Source of the DNA: Dactylis glomerata
Taxonomy: Eukaryota; Streptophyta; Magnoliopsida; Poales; Poaceae
Reading direction: 5' to 3'
DNA: 64,000 bases
NCBI GenBank assembly: GCA_007115705.1
Contig: QXEO01000531.1
Span: forward strand, 7,332,342-7,396,341
Of this stretch, positions 20,126 through 30,560 are shown piece after piece. The notes under the pieces were generated by a model. The model worked only from the letters and a program-made list of their open reading frames with translations, had not been told where the DNA came from and made no database searches. The translations under genes were made by a program, and so were the position numbers. Each line of letters opens with the position of its first letter. Within the stretch, counting starts at the first letter, position 1.

Positions 20126-21488
20126 TGATACGTTGCAAACGTATCTATAATTTTTGATGCTCCCAGCCCCTGGCCATGCCACCCTATGGTGTGGGCCTCC
20201 CGGGCGCCCTCTGACATCGCCCTTCCACATATAAATTCACTTCATTGGGGAATACCCTAAGGGCCCGAACATCTATCCACGAAAAGTATTGTAAGCCGCC
20301 GTCGTCGTCGACCCTAGTTCAGGAGGGTCCAGAAGCTCTTCCCGGCACCCTACCGGAGAGGGGAATCATCGCCGGAGGCCTTCTTCATCGCCATGCCTGC
20401 CTCCGGAGTGATGCGTGAGTAGTTCACCCTTGGACTACAGGTCTATAGCAGTAGCTAGATGGTTGCCTTCCCCTATATGCGCCTCCATGCTTAGATCTTG
20501 TGAGCTGCCTACATGATCAAGATCATCTTTATGTAATTCTACATGTTGTGTTTGTTGGGATCCGATGAATATTGAGTACTATGTCAAGTTGATTATTGAT
20601 CTATCATGTCTATGTTATTTGTGATCTTGCATGCTCTCCATTGCTAGTAGATACTTTGGCCAAGTAGATGCTTGTAACTCCAAGAGGGAGTATTTATGCT
20701 CGATAGTGGGTTCATGCCTCTAGTAATCTGGGAGAGTGACAATAAGTTCTAAGGTTGTAGATATGCTATTTCTACTAAGGAGAAAACAACAATCTTTTGT
20801 TCAAGGATAATTGTATTGTATACATTACACACTTTGCTTAAGGCGATAATCTGTTGCTTGCAACTTAATACCCAAAGGTTGTTCGGATGATATCCCGAGG
20901 GTGGATTATTAGTCATAGATGTAGTTGGATTACGGTCTATGTATTATGTTGTAATGCTCAAATGAATCTCATAGTGATCTTCATGTCATGTACATGCATT
21001 GTTATTCATTCTCTATTTTGTAAATTGACCAACTGTAGTTTGTTTACCCAGCATGTTATTTATCTTTATAGACACCTCTAGTGAACTGTGGACCCTGGTC
21101 CATTCTTTTACATTTATATTACCATCTACTGCAAATACTATTTACTTTCCGCAAGTATTATTTTACTTCACCGCAAACAAACATCTCCTTCCACACTGTA
21201 CGTCTAATCCTTTGTTTCCAGCAAACCAGTGAGATTGATAACCTCATTGTAAGTTGAGGCAAAGTAGTTTGGTTGTGTTGTGTGCAGGTTCCACGTTGCT
21301 GCTAGCGCTGACTACGCGCCATCAATTATCTTCTGGCGCCCTGTCAAAGTCAGCTAGCAACAACCTTCAGAAGTGGTTTCTTTCTCCTACTGCTCGATTA
21401 AACTTTGGTTTTATGCTGAGGGAAAACTTGTTGCTGTGCTCATCATACCTTCCTCTTCGGGTTTCCCAACGGGTCCTGTGAGACATCA
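20126..21488 (+). repeat. Element 2, 5' LTR (internally deleted)
   Basis: Matches 25058-26689 except for a gap after about 20163, corresponding to about 25096-25364 of the 3' LTR. The deletion removes much of the presumed U3 promoter region. Confidence 0.9.
20230..20236 (+). promoter_or_regulatory. Putative TATA box, element 2 5' LTR
   Basis: TATAAAT, aligned with TATAAAT at 25428-25434 of the 3' LTR. It lies only about 105 bp from the LTR start because of the deletion. Confidence 0.5.
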
Positions 21489-21499
21489 AGAGTGTTTTC

Positions 21500-21517
21500 T
21501 GGCGCCATTGCCGGGGA
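21500..21517 (+). other. Primer binding site for tRNA-Asp (element 2)
   Basis: TGGCGCCATTGCCGGGGA, one mismatch from the complement of plant tRNA-Asp 3' end, 11 bp after the 5' LTR. Confidence 0.85.
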
Positions 21518-21685
21518 GAAAGAGGATTTCTGCAAGGGGAGTCTCTCACTTCCAATCTTTTTACTTTTTTATTGTTTTGCTTAGTTTCTTTACTTTATCT
21601 TGTTTACTTCTTTTTATAAAAAATACAAAAAAAATAGTTCCTTTTATAGTTGTTATTTTTGTTGGTCTGTTTTAGTCTTGCTAAA

Positions 21686-22406
21686 ATGAGTATTCCTGAA
21701 GTTGAGGTTCGTTCTTTTAAGCAACAAGGGGGAGAAAGTTTGAAAGATGCTTGGTATATAATTAGTAGTGCCCATCATAGATGTACAAAAAATATTCTAC
21801 CATGATCCTTCTTAGGAATTTTATGTTGGTATATCTAGCTGGAATAGGTATGTTCTTGATACTCTCACAGGGGGTAATTTTCTGGGTGCTCCTGCTTTGG
21901 AAGCATGCAATTTAATTGAAAGTTTAGTAGGAGTACCACCTATTTATATCGTTAAATCTGAGATCACTTTGGAAGAAGTTATAAAAAAACTGAGCTCTCA
22001 AGAGAAAAGTTTGCCAAATCTCCCTGATAACGCTAGCCAGGTTAGTGAATCAATAGAAAGTATCGATAAAAGAATCACTATTCTAGAGGCTAGCACTATC
22101 CATGATAATCAAAACCTTAGGATTTGTAAATTAGAGGAGTCTATGGAAACTTTAAGTTCAATTTTTTCTTCTTTTAAGTTTAAGAAGGAGAAAGCTTCTG
22201 TGGGAAAAGAGGAAAAATTTATGTATGTTCCCAAGGTGTCTATACCAAAACCACAAAAGGTGCTTAAAATTGGTAAAACTTTTAGTGCAACTAAGAGTGA
22301 TTAACATGTTGAATCATCTTCAGGGGTATCTAAAGTGCCTATTGTGACAAGTTGTGTTTTTGAGGAAGCTATTGATCTTGATGCTTCTTCACTTGAAAAT
22401 ACTTGA
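21686..22406 (+). pseudogene. Broken gag of element 2 (no protease domain)
   Basis: The frame starts at ATG 21686 (MSIPEVEVRSF), stops at a TGA after about 37 codons, and resumes in another frame (LTGGNFLGAPALEACNLIESL) through a coiled-coil-like, Glu/Lys-rich part. A TAA follows at 22302, and the same frame then continues to the final TGA at 22404-22406. The last residues (DLDASSLENT) correspond to the C-terminal peptides in elements 1 (SSLDVT) and 3 (DASLLDIT). The retropepsin domain present in those relatives is missing, so this copy has lost or never had it. At least one frameshift and two internal stops make it non-functional. Confidence 0.65.
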
Positions 22407-25025
22407 TTCTTACTTGCTGCGCCTAGCTGAAAGGCGTTAAAGAAAAGCACTCTTGGGAGATAACCCATGTTTTCTTTCAGTAATTTTTCTTTTGTTGAGT
22501 CTTGGAAGTTGTTACTACTGTAACAACCTCTCCTTATCCTTTTTATTTCGTTTTTGTGCCAAGAATAGCATCTAATAGGAAGAAGGTAAGATTTGGGGAA
22601 GTTGCTGTCCCGAAACAGATTTCTGTGCTTCGCTGTAAAAAATAATGAAAAATCCCAGAACGTCGTATTGATCTGCAATTTTTTGTGCACATGCCCCAGG
22701 TTATTATCTAACTTTTGTTAGTTTTGCACTTTTTGATTTGAGCAACAGAAGATTTTCGAAAAAAATCGATCTTTACCTGCTGTTCTATTTTGACAGATTT
22801 CTGCCACTATTTGCATTTGCCTCTTGATCTCTTTCTTTTTGAGTTCTTTTGAACGAAAGAGCTTTTAGAAGAAGTTTCTACAGTAGCTAATGTTTTAATG
22901 TTGTACTTGAGTTAAACTGAACCAAAAGTGCATCTACTATCTTGCATATACTAATGTTGCTAATGAGAATTGTGTGAAGTTTTGTATGAAGGAAGTTTTC
23001 AAGTGTAGGGAAAGGAGAATGATGAGATGAGATGAATGATGTACAAAAGCTCAAGCTTGGGGATGCCCATGTCACCCCAAGAAATATCCAAGAAGTACAA
23101 GCGTCAAAGCTTGGGGATGCCCAAGGCACCCCCTTCTTCATCAACAAAAATATCAGGTCATCTTTCAAGACACTATATTTTTATTACTTCATATGCTATG
23201 TGCTTTTCTTGGAGCGTCTTTATTTTTGCTTTCAGTTTTATTTTGTTTTGTTTGCTGTAATAAATGGTTGGACCCCAGGGTATTTCTTTTGGAGAAGACA
23301 CACTTCGCTTTTATTGCCTAGAACACTCTAGTTTTCACTCTTACTGTTCTGCGAGTGTTCTCTTTTGCTAGTACTGTGTTTAGCTTTTGTTTTTCACCTT
23401 TATTTTTATTCAGAACTTGTTAGTTCTTTGTAGTTAGGTGTGTTTAGACCTCTGGTCTTTGTTGATTTTTATCTTTGAGAGTTGTTTCAAATAGGTTGAT
23501 TGGTGTTGGAAAAGAGTAAAATATTTCATGCTTATAGTGGTGCAAAAGGAAGCTTGTTTAGACTGTGGCTTAGACTTTAGCACATCATGCTAGATATTAT
23601 TTTGATTATATGCTTAGTAGTTATTGTTGTAGCATGACTTGTCTCAAATAACTGATAGTGCTTAATGTGCCATTGAATGAATCATGCGTTATTTTTATCA
23701 TATAGAAGCATAATATTGTGGTATTCTCCTTTGATGCTTTATTTGGGTTGACTTGGCACATGCTTACACCATGTTATGACTATAAATCAGTCACCTCAAG
23801 CCTCTATGATCATTTAGTTTTTGACTTGTAATATCACTTTATGCTTTGATTAATAATGTTTTGTCGCTATGCATGATTATGGCCGTTATTGCTCTTTTAG
23901 TTGGTCGCTCCCAGTCTTTTGCTAGCATTCACTTGTACTGAGTATGAGCTCTACTCGTGCATCCAACTCCCAAAAACCAAAGTTATTCCAAAGAGTCCAT
24001 TATAAATTCCTATGCATGGCATTTCAAACTATTCCAAGTAAATTTCCATGTGCTACCTTTCAAAACCTTCAAAATACTTCTCATTTTGTGACACTGTTTT
24101 TAGCTCATGAGGACGTAGTGGTTGGGTTTTTTATCTTCCATATTAAATTAAGTACCCCTTGAATTGCATGCTTCATCTGCTCGTCACTAATTTTGCAAGA
24201 GAGCTGGTCAGACCATTATAACTTCAAAAAGAAAAAAGAAAGAAAAAAGGGCACTCCTCCATGGTATGAGATTGTTGGCAGGCACCCGAGGATTCGGTTA
24301 GCCATGGTTTGTGAAAGCAAAGGTGGGGAGGAGTGCCAAACTTTATAAAAGAGCATGTAAATCAGTAAATGCCTATTTTTAATAACTCGGAACCGCTCTC
24401 AACTTGTTTAGTATGGAAGATAACAAGAACCCCATTGCCATTCGTTGACAGGAACAATCACCTCCCAAAACAATTTGTATCTCTGTTTTACAAATGAAAA
24501 GCTCTAGCACATGGTAAATCCCTGCTTCCCTCCGCGAAAGGGCCTTTCTTTTACTTTTATGTTGAGTCTTTATCTTCTACCTTTATGCACTGATTAAGAA
24601 AGCATAGTTGTCATTCTGAGTATAATGTGCATAGTCCCAAAATTTATTATTGATTGATTCATGATTATGGTATTGCTTGTTCTCAAATTATTTGTATCTA
24701 GTCACCCTTTTGAACTTTGAAGGAGTCCTATGCATTTATGTTTTGCTACTCCATGAAGGACGAGCTGAATACCACTTTGCTATGTTTTCTCTATGCTCAA
24801 AACAAACAAATAACTTTCAATGCATTATTATTCATGATCTTTTGTTTTTGTTACTTTTCATGTTGTAACATGGTTGCTAAGTTCTATTGTTAGAATTATA
24901 TCTCTTATGCCCATGTTTAGAGTACTTTGATCTCAGCTTGCAATGCTTTACATTGATTTGATCAAGATTATGTTGGTTGCATGTCACCTCAAAAATTATT
25001 ATTTTTTGTTATAACTTACCTACTC
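22407..25025 (+). other. Element 2 noncoding tail
   Basis: About 2.6 kb without a credible gene. It carries the conserved 51-bp block (22417-22467), the ggggatgccc...ccccaag motif pair (about 23055-23130) and other words shared in order with the tails of elements 1 and 3. Confidence 0.75.
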
Positions 25026-25057
25026 GAGGATGAGCAGGAGTTAAGCTTAGGGATGCT
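25026..25057 (+). other. Element 2 polypurine tract
   Basis: gaggatgagcaggag, then aagcttagggatgct, directly before the 3' LTR, as in elements 1 and 3. Confidence 0.75.
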
Positions 25058-26689
25058 TGATACGTTGCAAACATATCTATAATTTTTGATGCTCCATGCT
25101 TGTTTTACACAAATTGCTTTATGTTTTGTTTACACTTCGTGGCATTTTTATGCATTTTCTGGAACTAACCTATTAACAAGATGCCACAGTGTCAGTTCCT
25201 GTTTTTTTGCTATTTTTGTATTTTGGAAAAGTTATACAGGAAATATTCTCGGAATTGGACGAAACAAAAGCCAAAGTTCCTATTTATCTGACACGAAGAC
25301 GAAATCCAAAGGAGAGACGGAGAGGGGCATCGAGCCGGCCACACCAGGTGGTGGTGCGGCCAAGCCCCTGGCCGCACCACCCTATGGTGTGGGACCCTCG
25401 GGCGCCCTCTGACATCGCCGTTTCGCCTATAAATTCACTTCATCGGGAAAACCCTAAGGGCCCGAACATCTATCCACAAAAATTACTGTAAGCCACCGCC
25501 GTCGTCGACCCTAGTTTGGGAGGGTCCAAAAGCTCTTCTCGGCACCCTGCTGAAGAGGGGAATCATCGCTGGAGGCGTTCTTCATCTCCATGCCTGCCTC
25601 CGGAGTGATGCGTGAGTAGTTCACCCTTGGACTACAGGTCCATAGCAGTAGCTAGATGGTTGTCTTCCCCTATATGCGCCTCCATGCTTAGATCTTGTGA
25701 GCTGCCTACATGATCAAGATCATCTTTATGCAATTCTACATGTTGTGTTTGTTGGGATCCGATGAATATTGAGTACTATGTCAAGTTGATTATTGATCTA
25801 TCATGTCTATGTTATTTGTGATCTTGCATGCTCTCCGTTGCTAATAGATACTTTGGCCAAGTACATGCTTGTAACTCCAAGAGGGAGTATTTATGTTCGA
25901 TAGTGGGTTCATGCCTCTAGTAATCTAGGAGAGTGACAATAACTTCTAAGGTTGTAGATGTGCTGTTGCTAGTTATAAGAAAACAACAATCTTTTGTTCA
26001 AGGATAATTGTATTGTTTACATTACACACTTTGCTCAAGGCGATAATCTGTTGCTTGCAACTTAATACCCAAAGGTTGTTCGGATGATATTCCGAGGGTG
26101 GATTATTAGTCATAGATGCAGTTGGATTACGGTCTATGTATTATGTTGTAATGCCCAAATGAATCTCATAGTGATCTTCATGTCATATACATGCATTGTT
26201 ATGCATTCTCTATTTTGTCAATTGCCCAACTATAATTTGTTTACCCAACATGTTATTTATCTTTATGGAGAGACACCTCTAGTGAACTGTGGACCCCGGT
26301 CTATTGTTTTACATTTATATTACCATGTACTGCAAATACTGTTTACTTTCCACAAGTATTATTTTACTTCACCGCAAACAAACATCTCCTTCCACACTGT
26401 ACGTCTAATCCTTTGTTTTCAGCAAACCAGTGAGATTGACAACCTCATTGTAAGTTGGCGCAAAGTAGTTTGGTTGTGTTGTGTGCAGGTTCCACGTTGC
26501 TGCTGGCGCCGACTATGCGCCATCAACTGTCTTCTAGCGCCCTGTCAAAGTCAGCTAGCAACAACCTTCGAAGTGGTTTCTTTCTCCTACTGGTCGATTA
26601 AACTTTGGTTTCATACAGAGGGAAAACTTGCTGTTGTGCTCGCCATACCTTCCTCTTGGGGTTTCCCAAACGGGTCCTGTGAGACATCA
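25058..26689 (+). repeat. Element 2, 3' LTR (full length)
   Basis: 1,632 bp with TGATACG start and ACATCA end, followed by the target-site duplication. It has a TATA box at 25428-25434. An open frame of about 254 codons inside it (from 26084) is chance sequence. Confidence 0.9.
25428..25434 (+). promoter_or_regulatory. Putative TATA box, element 2 3' LTR
   Basis: TATAAAT about 370 bp inside the LTR, the same distance as in element 1. Confidence 0.5.
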
Positions 26690-26694
26690 CATAT
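26690..26694. repeat. Target-site duplication CATAT, right
   Basis: Exact copy of 20121-20125. Confidence 0.9.
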
Positions 26695-26739
26695 CAATTG
26701 CATGCTTATGGTATCCTATTTGTCTGACATGTCCTGGAT

Positions 26740-27140
26740 GCATCCTACCAATATTGTCCCTGATCCAGCAATGTATGCTCGCAATCCTTATATAGTATGG
26801 CTAGCTACTATGTCAGAGTTCATCCTGAATAAGATTGTGAGCTCATGAACACCGAGATAGATAATCCACACAGCTTCAGAAAAAGTTATGTATAAAAGGT
26901 TGCGATTGAGGTTTTGACTTCACTATGATTGAAGTAACCCCTACTCAGTTGTACAACTACCTGAGGAAAATGAGACAAAAGTGGAACACTTGTGAGCAGG
27001 CTTAAAAATAATCTTGACAATGTCATCTGGTGTGCGGAGACCACCGCCATTATGATGCATGAAGACAAGCTGATTGCACACCTCATGGTTAGCAAGCATA
27101 TCACTGTCTTTTGGTCTCATAGCATAAAACTGATCTAACA
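26740..27140 (+). pseudogene. Myb/SANT-like domain gene remnant
   Basis: Pieces in different frames follow the plant Myb/SANT-like (Myb_DNA-bind_3) pattern: WLATMSEFILNKIV, then after stops VTPTQLYNYLRKMRQKW, then WCAETTAIMMHEDK. In the family this domain binds DNA; it occurs in single-copy genes and next to Harbinger-type transposases. Stops and at least two frameshifts make this copy dead. It lies outside the Harbinger terminal repeats at 27507 and just right of element 2. Element 2 may therefore have landed in the original gene, whose left part would be before 20120 but was not recognised there. Confidence 0.45.
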
Positions 27141-27503
27141 CATTGTCTTCTCAATTATAGGAGAAATGAAAACATGTAAACTATGCTCAAACGAAGATCT
27201 TCGCACCTAAGTATGTTTTCCTCTCTAACTGCGAGATCCGCAAATGTCAATGGTGATGCATGGTACCACCTCATTATTAACTGATTATAATTTTATCTTT
27301 GTTGTTGAGTGGTGAGTGGTGGGTAACCTCACTACACCAATGTGAGATGTTACCACATCAATCATGTTGCTTGCAACAAACACTCGGAATTTGTATTTAT
27401 CTTGCCTACCAAAAATGCAGTCAACCAAACGATGGGTTTGTTGTTCCTCTCCTCATGCAAGGAATGCGATTACAGGCAACCAAACAAAGAGGAGAAGATG
27501 GCC
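27141..27503. other. Unassigned spacer
   Basis: No gene or clear transposon end was recognised between the Myb/SANT-like remnant and the Harbinger element. Confidence 0.4.
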
Positions 27504-27506
27504 TAA
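27504..27506. repeat. Harbinger target-site duplication TAA, left
   Basis: Three-base flank of the left terminal repeat. The right flank at 29449-29451 reads TGA, one substitution away. Confidence 0.55.
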
Positions 27507-27540
27507 GAGCATCTCCAGTCGTATCCCTCAAGTGCGGCCT
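27507..27540 (+). repeat. Harbinger terminal inverted repeat, left
   Basis: Matches the reverse complement of 29415-29448 at 13 of the first 14 bases. Confidence 0.7.
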
Positions 27541-27648
27541 ATTTTTTTTAGGGTTTAGGGTATAGCACATAAATATATTTGATCACAAAAGTGTTTCAAA
27601 ATTAGAAGTTAACAAACAACAAATCAAAAAATTATAAGTTGGGCTAGA

Positions 27649-28925
27649 TCACGGCACTGGCGCAGTTGATGCCTCTCCTTTCAGCCTCCATAGATGCTCT
27701 ACAAGATCATGTTGCAGTTGAACATGAACAATGGTGTCACGGATTTCTGCATGCATAGCATGGAAATCAGAAAACTGTGCAGACACTTGATGATCAACCT
27801 CTGCAAGAGGACCCTGACACTTGTGGAGACCAACATTGTTGGCTGGAGTCTTGCGGTCATTCTCAATGATCATGTTATTCATGACACACAAGCTTGCATC
27901 GCCTCCCACATTTGATCGTGAGACCAAGAAAGAGTAGGATACTGAACAATAGCAACTTGAGCTTGAAGCACACCAAATGTCCGCTCGACATCCTTCCAGC
28001 AGCTCTCGTGACGCTTAGCAAAGTGGCAATTCTTCTGAACTGTTGGTGCGGAGATTGCTTTCACAAAATTTGCCCGTGTTGGATAGATACCATAGGCTAG
28101 ATAATAGCCTTTGGTATATTGGTGGGCATTGATCTCATAATTGCATGGTGGAGCATGGCCTTCCACAAGTTTGGAAAACACCGAAGAGCGCTGCAGCACA
28201 TTGATGTCATTGTGTGATCCCACCATGCCAAAGAAAGAATGCCAAATCCAGAGGTCATAATCTGCCACAGCTTCAAGCACCACACTGCAATATCCATGAC
28301 GCCCTTTCTACAAACCTTGCCAAGCAAACGGTTAGTTCTTCCATGACCAATGTACAAAATTGATGCTTCCAAGCATCCCACAGAGTCCTCTCGCTGCATT
28401 TTGTGCCATGATCCTAGCAGTCTCTGCTTTAGTTGTCCTCTCAAATAGTACTTGCCAAAGTGTCCCACCATGGCTTGGCAGAATTTGTACATGCACTCAA
28501 TGGCAGTGGACTCACTCATGCGATGGTAGTCATCATGTGCATCGACAGGTGCTCCATATGCAAGCATCCTCATGGCAGCGGTGCATTTCTAGATAGACGA
28601 GAAGCCAACCGTGCCAACCGCGTCCTGCTTCAGCTTGAAGTAGGGGTCGAACTCTCTCACTCCATGAAGGATTTTCCATGAACAACTCCTTGCTCATCCT
28701 ATAGCACCGCCAAAAATTGTCGGCATGTGTTGCAGAGTCAGAGAAGTAGTCGTTATATAGCATGGTATGACCCTCCAACCTCTGCTGCGGCTTTGACTTC
28801 TTTCTTCCTGGCCTTGAACCTCCATGGCACATGCAAGCAATGATCGCCAAGTGCTCTCAAACATAGTCGTTGCAGGCTGTCTCGTCGTCCATGATTAGTT
28901 GGATCATTTCCTCGTTGCTATCCAT
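27649..28925 (-). pseudogene. Harbinger (DDE_Tnp_4 type) transposase, broken
   Basis: Read on the minus strand from the ATG at 28925, an in-frame TGA follows after about 22 codons. Recognisable blocks then come in different frames: RLEGHTMLYNDYFSD...FWRCYRMSKELF (N-terminal helix-turn-helix region), MRMLAYGAPVDAHDDYHRMSEST, GCLEASILYIGHGR, then SHNDINVLQRSSVFSKL, GYYLAYGIYPTRANFVK and KDVERTFGVLQAQVAIV. In the family, catalytic acids lie in the second group; the Asp expected in GYYLADGIYP is Tyr here (GAT to TAT, about 28096). With the frameshifts this makes the enzyme inactive. Copies with intact acids elsewhere could still mobilise the ends. Confidence 0.75.
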
Positions 28926-29414
28926 GTCTAGAGGCAAAACAAATGTTTAGAAATTAGTGGCAAGAATGGAGGCAACGATGTGCGACCGGCGGTGCCTACC
29001 AGGAAAACGGTCGAACACCTACTATTCCCGGTCGAGGGAGAGAGTGGTCGCCGCGTTCTGGCGCGAGCTAGGGAACCACCAACGGCGAAAAGAGTGGCAA
29101 GGGAGTCAGGCGTCGCAGTCGAGTCCAACGTAGGCGATATATGCCGTCGGAGGGGCCGGCGACTTGAGCGAGGGCGGAGGGGAGGGAGATGCGGGAGGGA
29201 ATGGGAGGCGCGAAAGAAAGGTGGGAAGCAACGGTCTCGGCTCTGGTCACTGGCAGGTGGATACCAATGTCATATTTTGTTGCATCCGGCGCCCCTGCAA
29301 TGTTCCCTATATAGTGGGAATGGCCTCGGGGCGCCGAACAGCATATTGGGCCATGCCGGACCAAAAAAGTCTTCGAGGCGTGCAACTAGGGGTGGTCAAA
29401 TATTCGGCGCGCTC
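28926..29414. other. Harbinger 5' region without a recognised gene
   Basis: Between the transposase start and the right terminal repeat. It is GC-rich, with open frames on both strands that match no family known to me. The Myb-like partner expected in complete elements is not visible. Confidence 0.4.
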
Positions 29415-29448
29415 CAAAACACTTTGAGAGACGTGACTGAAGATGCTC
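29415..29448 (-). repeat. Harbinger terminal inverted repeat, right
   Basis: Inverted partner of 27507-27540, followed by TGA (target-site duplication with one change). Confidence 0.7.
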
Positions 29449-29451
29449 TGA

Positions 29452-30420
29452 AGACCATCTCCCTCGGCCAGGGTCTAGCCCATGGGAGCGCAAAAAGTGC
29501 AAGCTGCCAATCACGCCCTTGTTTGATTAGCCTATGCTCGAACGGTCCAACCGGCTCCAAGTCACCTCACACATCTCAAAAGAGCTCTAAGCTCCCTGAG
29601 TTTTGAGGGCCTCTCATTGATTGGGACGTGGAGCTCGTTAGGGTGTATACTTTGCGCATACGTGTCGCTGTGCTCGCAGGGAGGGGTATCGGCCGACCCC
29701 GAAGTCGGTTTGTTCCTGTGTGTTTTGACGGTGGGCTCATTCTTTCTCGCCTGGGTGTGGTCGTTACAAATTTCTAATGCGCTGCTCCCTTCCGTCCTCA
29801 CCGTCCAACCGTCGTTTCTATCGCTTGCTCATGGCCGTGGTGGCGGCTTGCGTCTGCGCCGTCGGGTATTCTCGCTTCTGTTCGCTCTCTCTCTTCTTTA
29901 TCCTGTATATTTTCCTCTTTCCCTATTTTTAAGGCGTGCGGTGCTTCGAGCGGTCGCCGTCGACTTTGCTTTCTTCTTTGTCTCTTATTTTGCTTCCGAT
30001 GTGTGCTGCCTTGGGAGTGTGGTGAGCGGTGGCTATTTCTTGTATTACTACAAACTTTAAGCGTAGTAGTGACCGCGTGTGCTGAGGCTATCTCCAACGC
30101 GTGAGTTTACCGCCGTCGAATCTGCTCCCTAGATGATCTACATCGTCCGTTGGGTGGTAACTAAAAATGAACCGAGCCGCCGCCCCATCGCCCCCCAACC
30201 GAGCCGCCGCCCCACCGCCCCCAACCGAGCCGCCGCCGTGGTCGTTCGCTCCTGAAATGCTACCACTCGATCCCCACCAATCCACCTCCACCACCATGAC
30301 CTGAGACGCCGGGCTTGGAGTAGTAGAGGAAGCTGAGAATCGGCAGCGGGGGCGCCTCTGTCCTCTCTTCCTCCTGCTCCTCCCGCCTCCCCTCCGCGCT
30401 TTACCCTGCAAGGGCCCTCC
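29452..30420. other. Unassigned GC-rich region
   Basis: Open frames occur on both strands because of GC-rich codons, but none matches a known protein. It contains a short tandem repeat at 30168-30237 and leads directly into the dehydroquinate synthase fragment. Confidence 0.4.
30168..30237. repeat. GC-rich tandem repeat, about 31-bp unit
   Basis: Just over two copies of a unit beginning accgagccgccgcc followed by a C-rich run. Confidence 0.75.
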
Positions 30421-30560
30421 GGAGCCGCGTCACGGCTCCTGTGATGCAGCCCCTGGCCGTGTCCAGGCCTCCAGGGTCTCCACGGTGGTCGACGTGGACC
30501 TTGGGCGAATGGAGCTATCCGATCTACATCGGCCCCGGCCTCCTTGACGAGCCCAAGCTT
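30421..30560 (+). pseudogene. Fragment of 3-dehydroquinate synthase (first exon region)
   Basis: The frame gives VSTVVDVDLG at 30476-30505 and then, one base out of register, LGEWSYPIYIGPGLLDEPKL up to 30560. This matches the start of the mature plastid enzyme, which makes 3-dehydroquinate in the shikimate pathway; the plant family pattern is VDLG-(D/E)-RSYPIYIGPGLL. A single-base insertion near CTTGGG explains the shift. A serine/arginine-poor, GC-rich stretch before it could be transit peptide or leader. After 30560 the match stops abruptly, so only a small piece was copied. It is not functional; a full gene should exist elsewhere in the genome. Confidence 0.6.

Larger units (their letters stand above)
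20126..26689 (+). mobile_element. Element 2: complete non-autonomous LTR retrotransposon (tRNA-Asp primed, Athila-like)
   Basis: A 6.6-kb plus-strand element with TGATACG...ACATCA LTR ends and the exact 5-bp flanking duplication CATAT. Order: 5' LTR (1,363 bp), tRNA-Asp primer site with one mismatch, a broken gag frame, about 2.6 kb of noncoding tail, polypurine tract and 3' LTR (1,632 bp). No protease, reverse transcriptase or integrase was found. The 5' LTR is shorter because about 269 bp are missing upstream of its TATA box. The noncoding tail and the block after the stop codon match elements 1 and 3. Confidence 0.9.
27507..29448 (-). mobile_element. PIF/Harbinger DNA transposon, inactive
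   Basis: A 1.94-kb element with imperfect inverted ends. The left end reads GAGCATCTCCAGTC and the reverse complement of the right end reads GAGCATCTTCAGTC; weaker similarity continues to about 30 bp. A 3-bp target duplication (TAA/TGA) fits the superfamily. It encodes a Harbinger-type transposase on the minus strand, with stops and frameshifts. No Myb-like second protein was found inside the ends. Confidence 0.8.

Noticed and set aside
26084..26848. 254-codon open frame
   Set aside because: It lies almost wholly in the 3' LTR of element 2, crosses the LTR end and resembles no protein.
29617..30411. Genes in the GC-rich region
   Set aside because: Open frames on both strands with low-complexity Arg/Gly/Ser content, no recognisable domain and no promoter or splice pattern.
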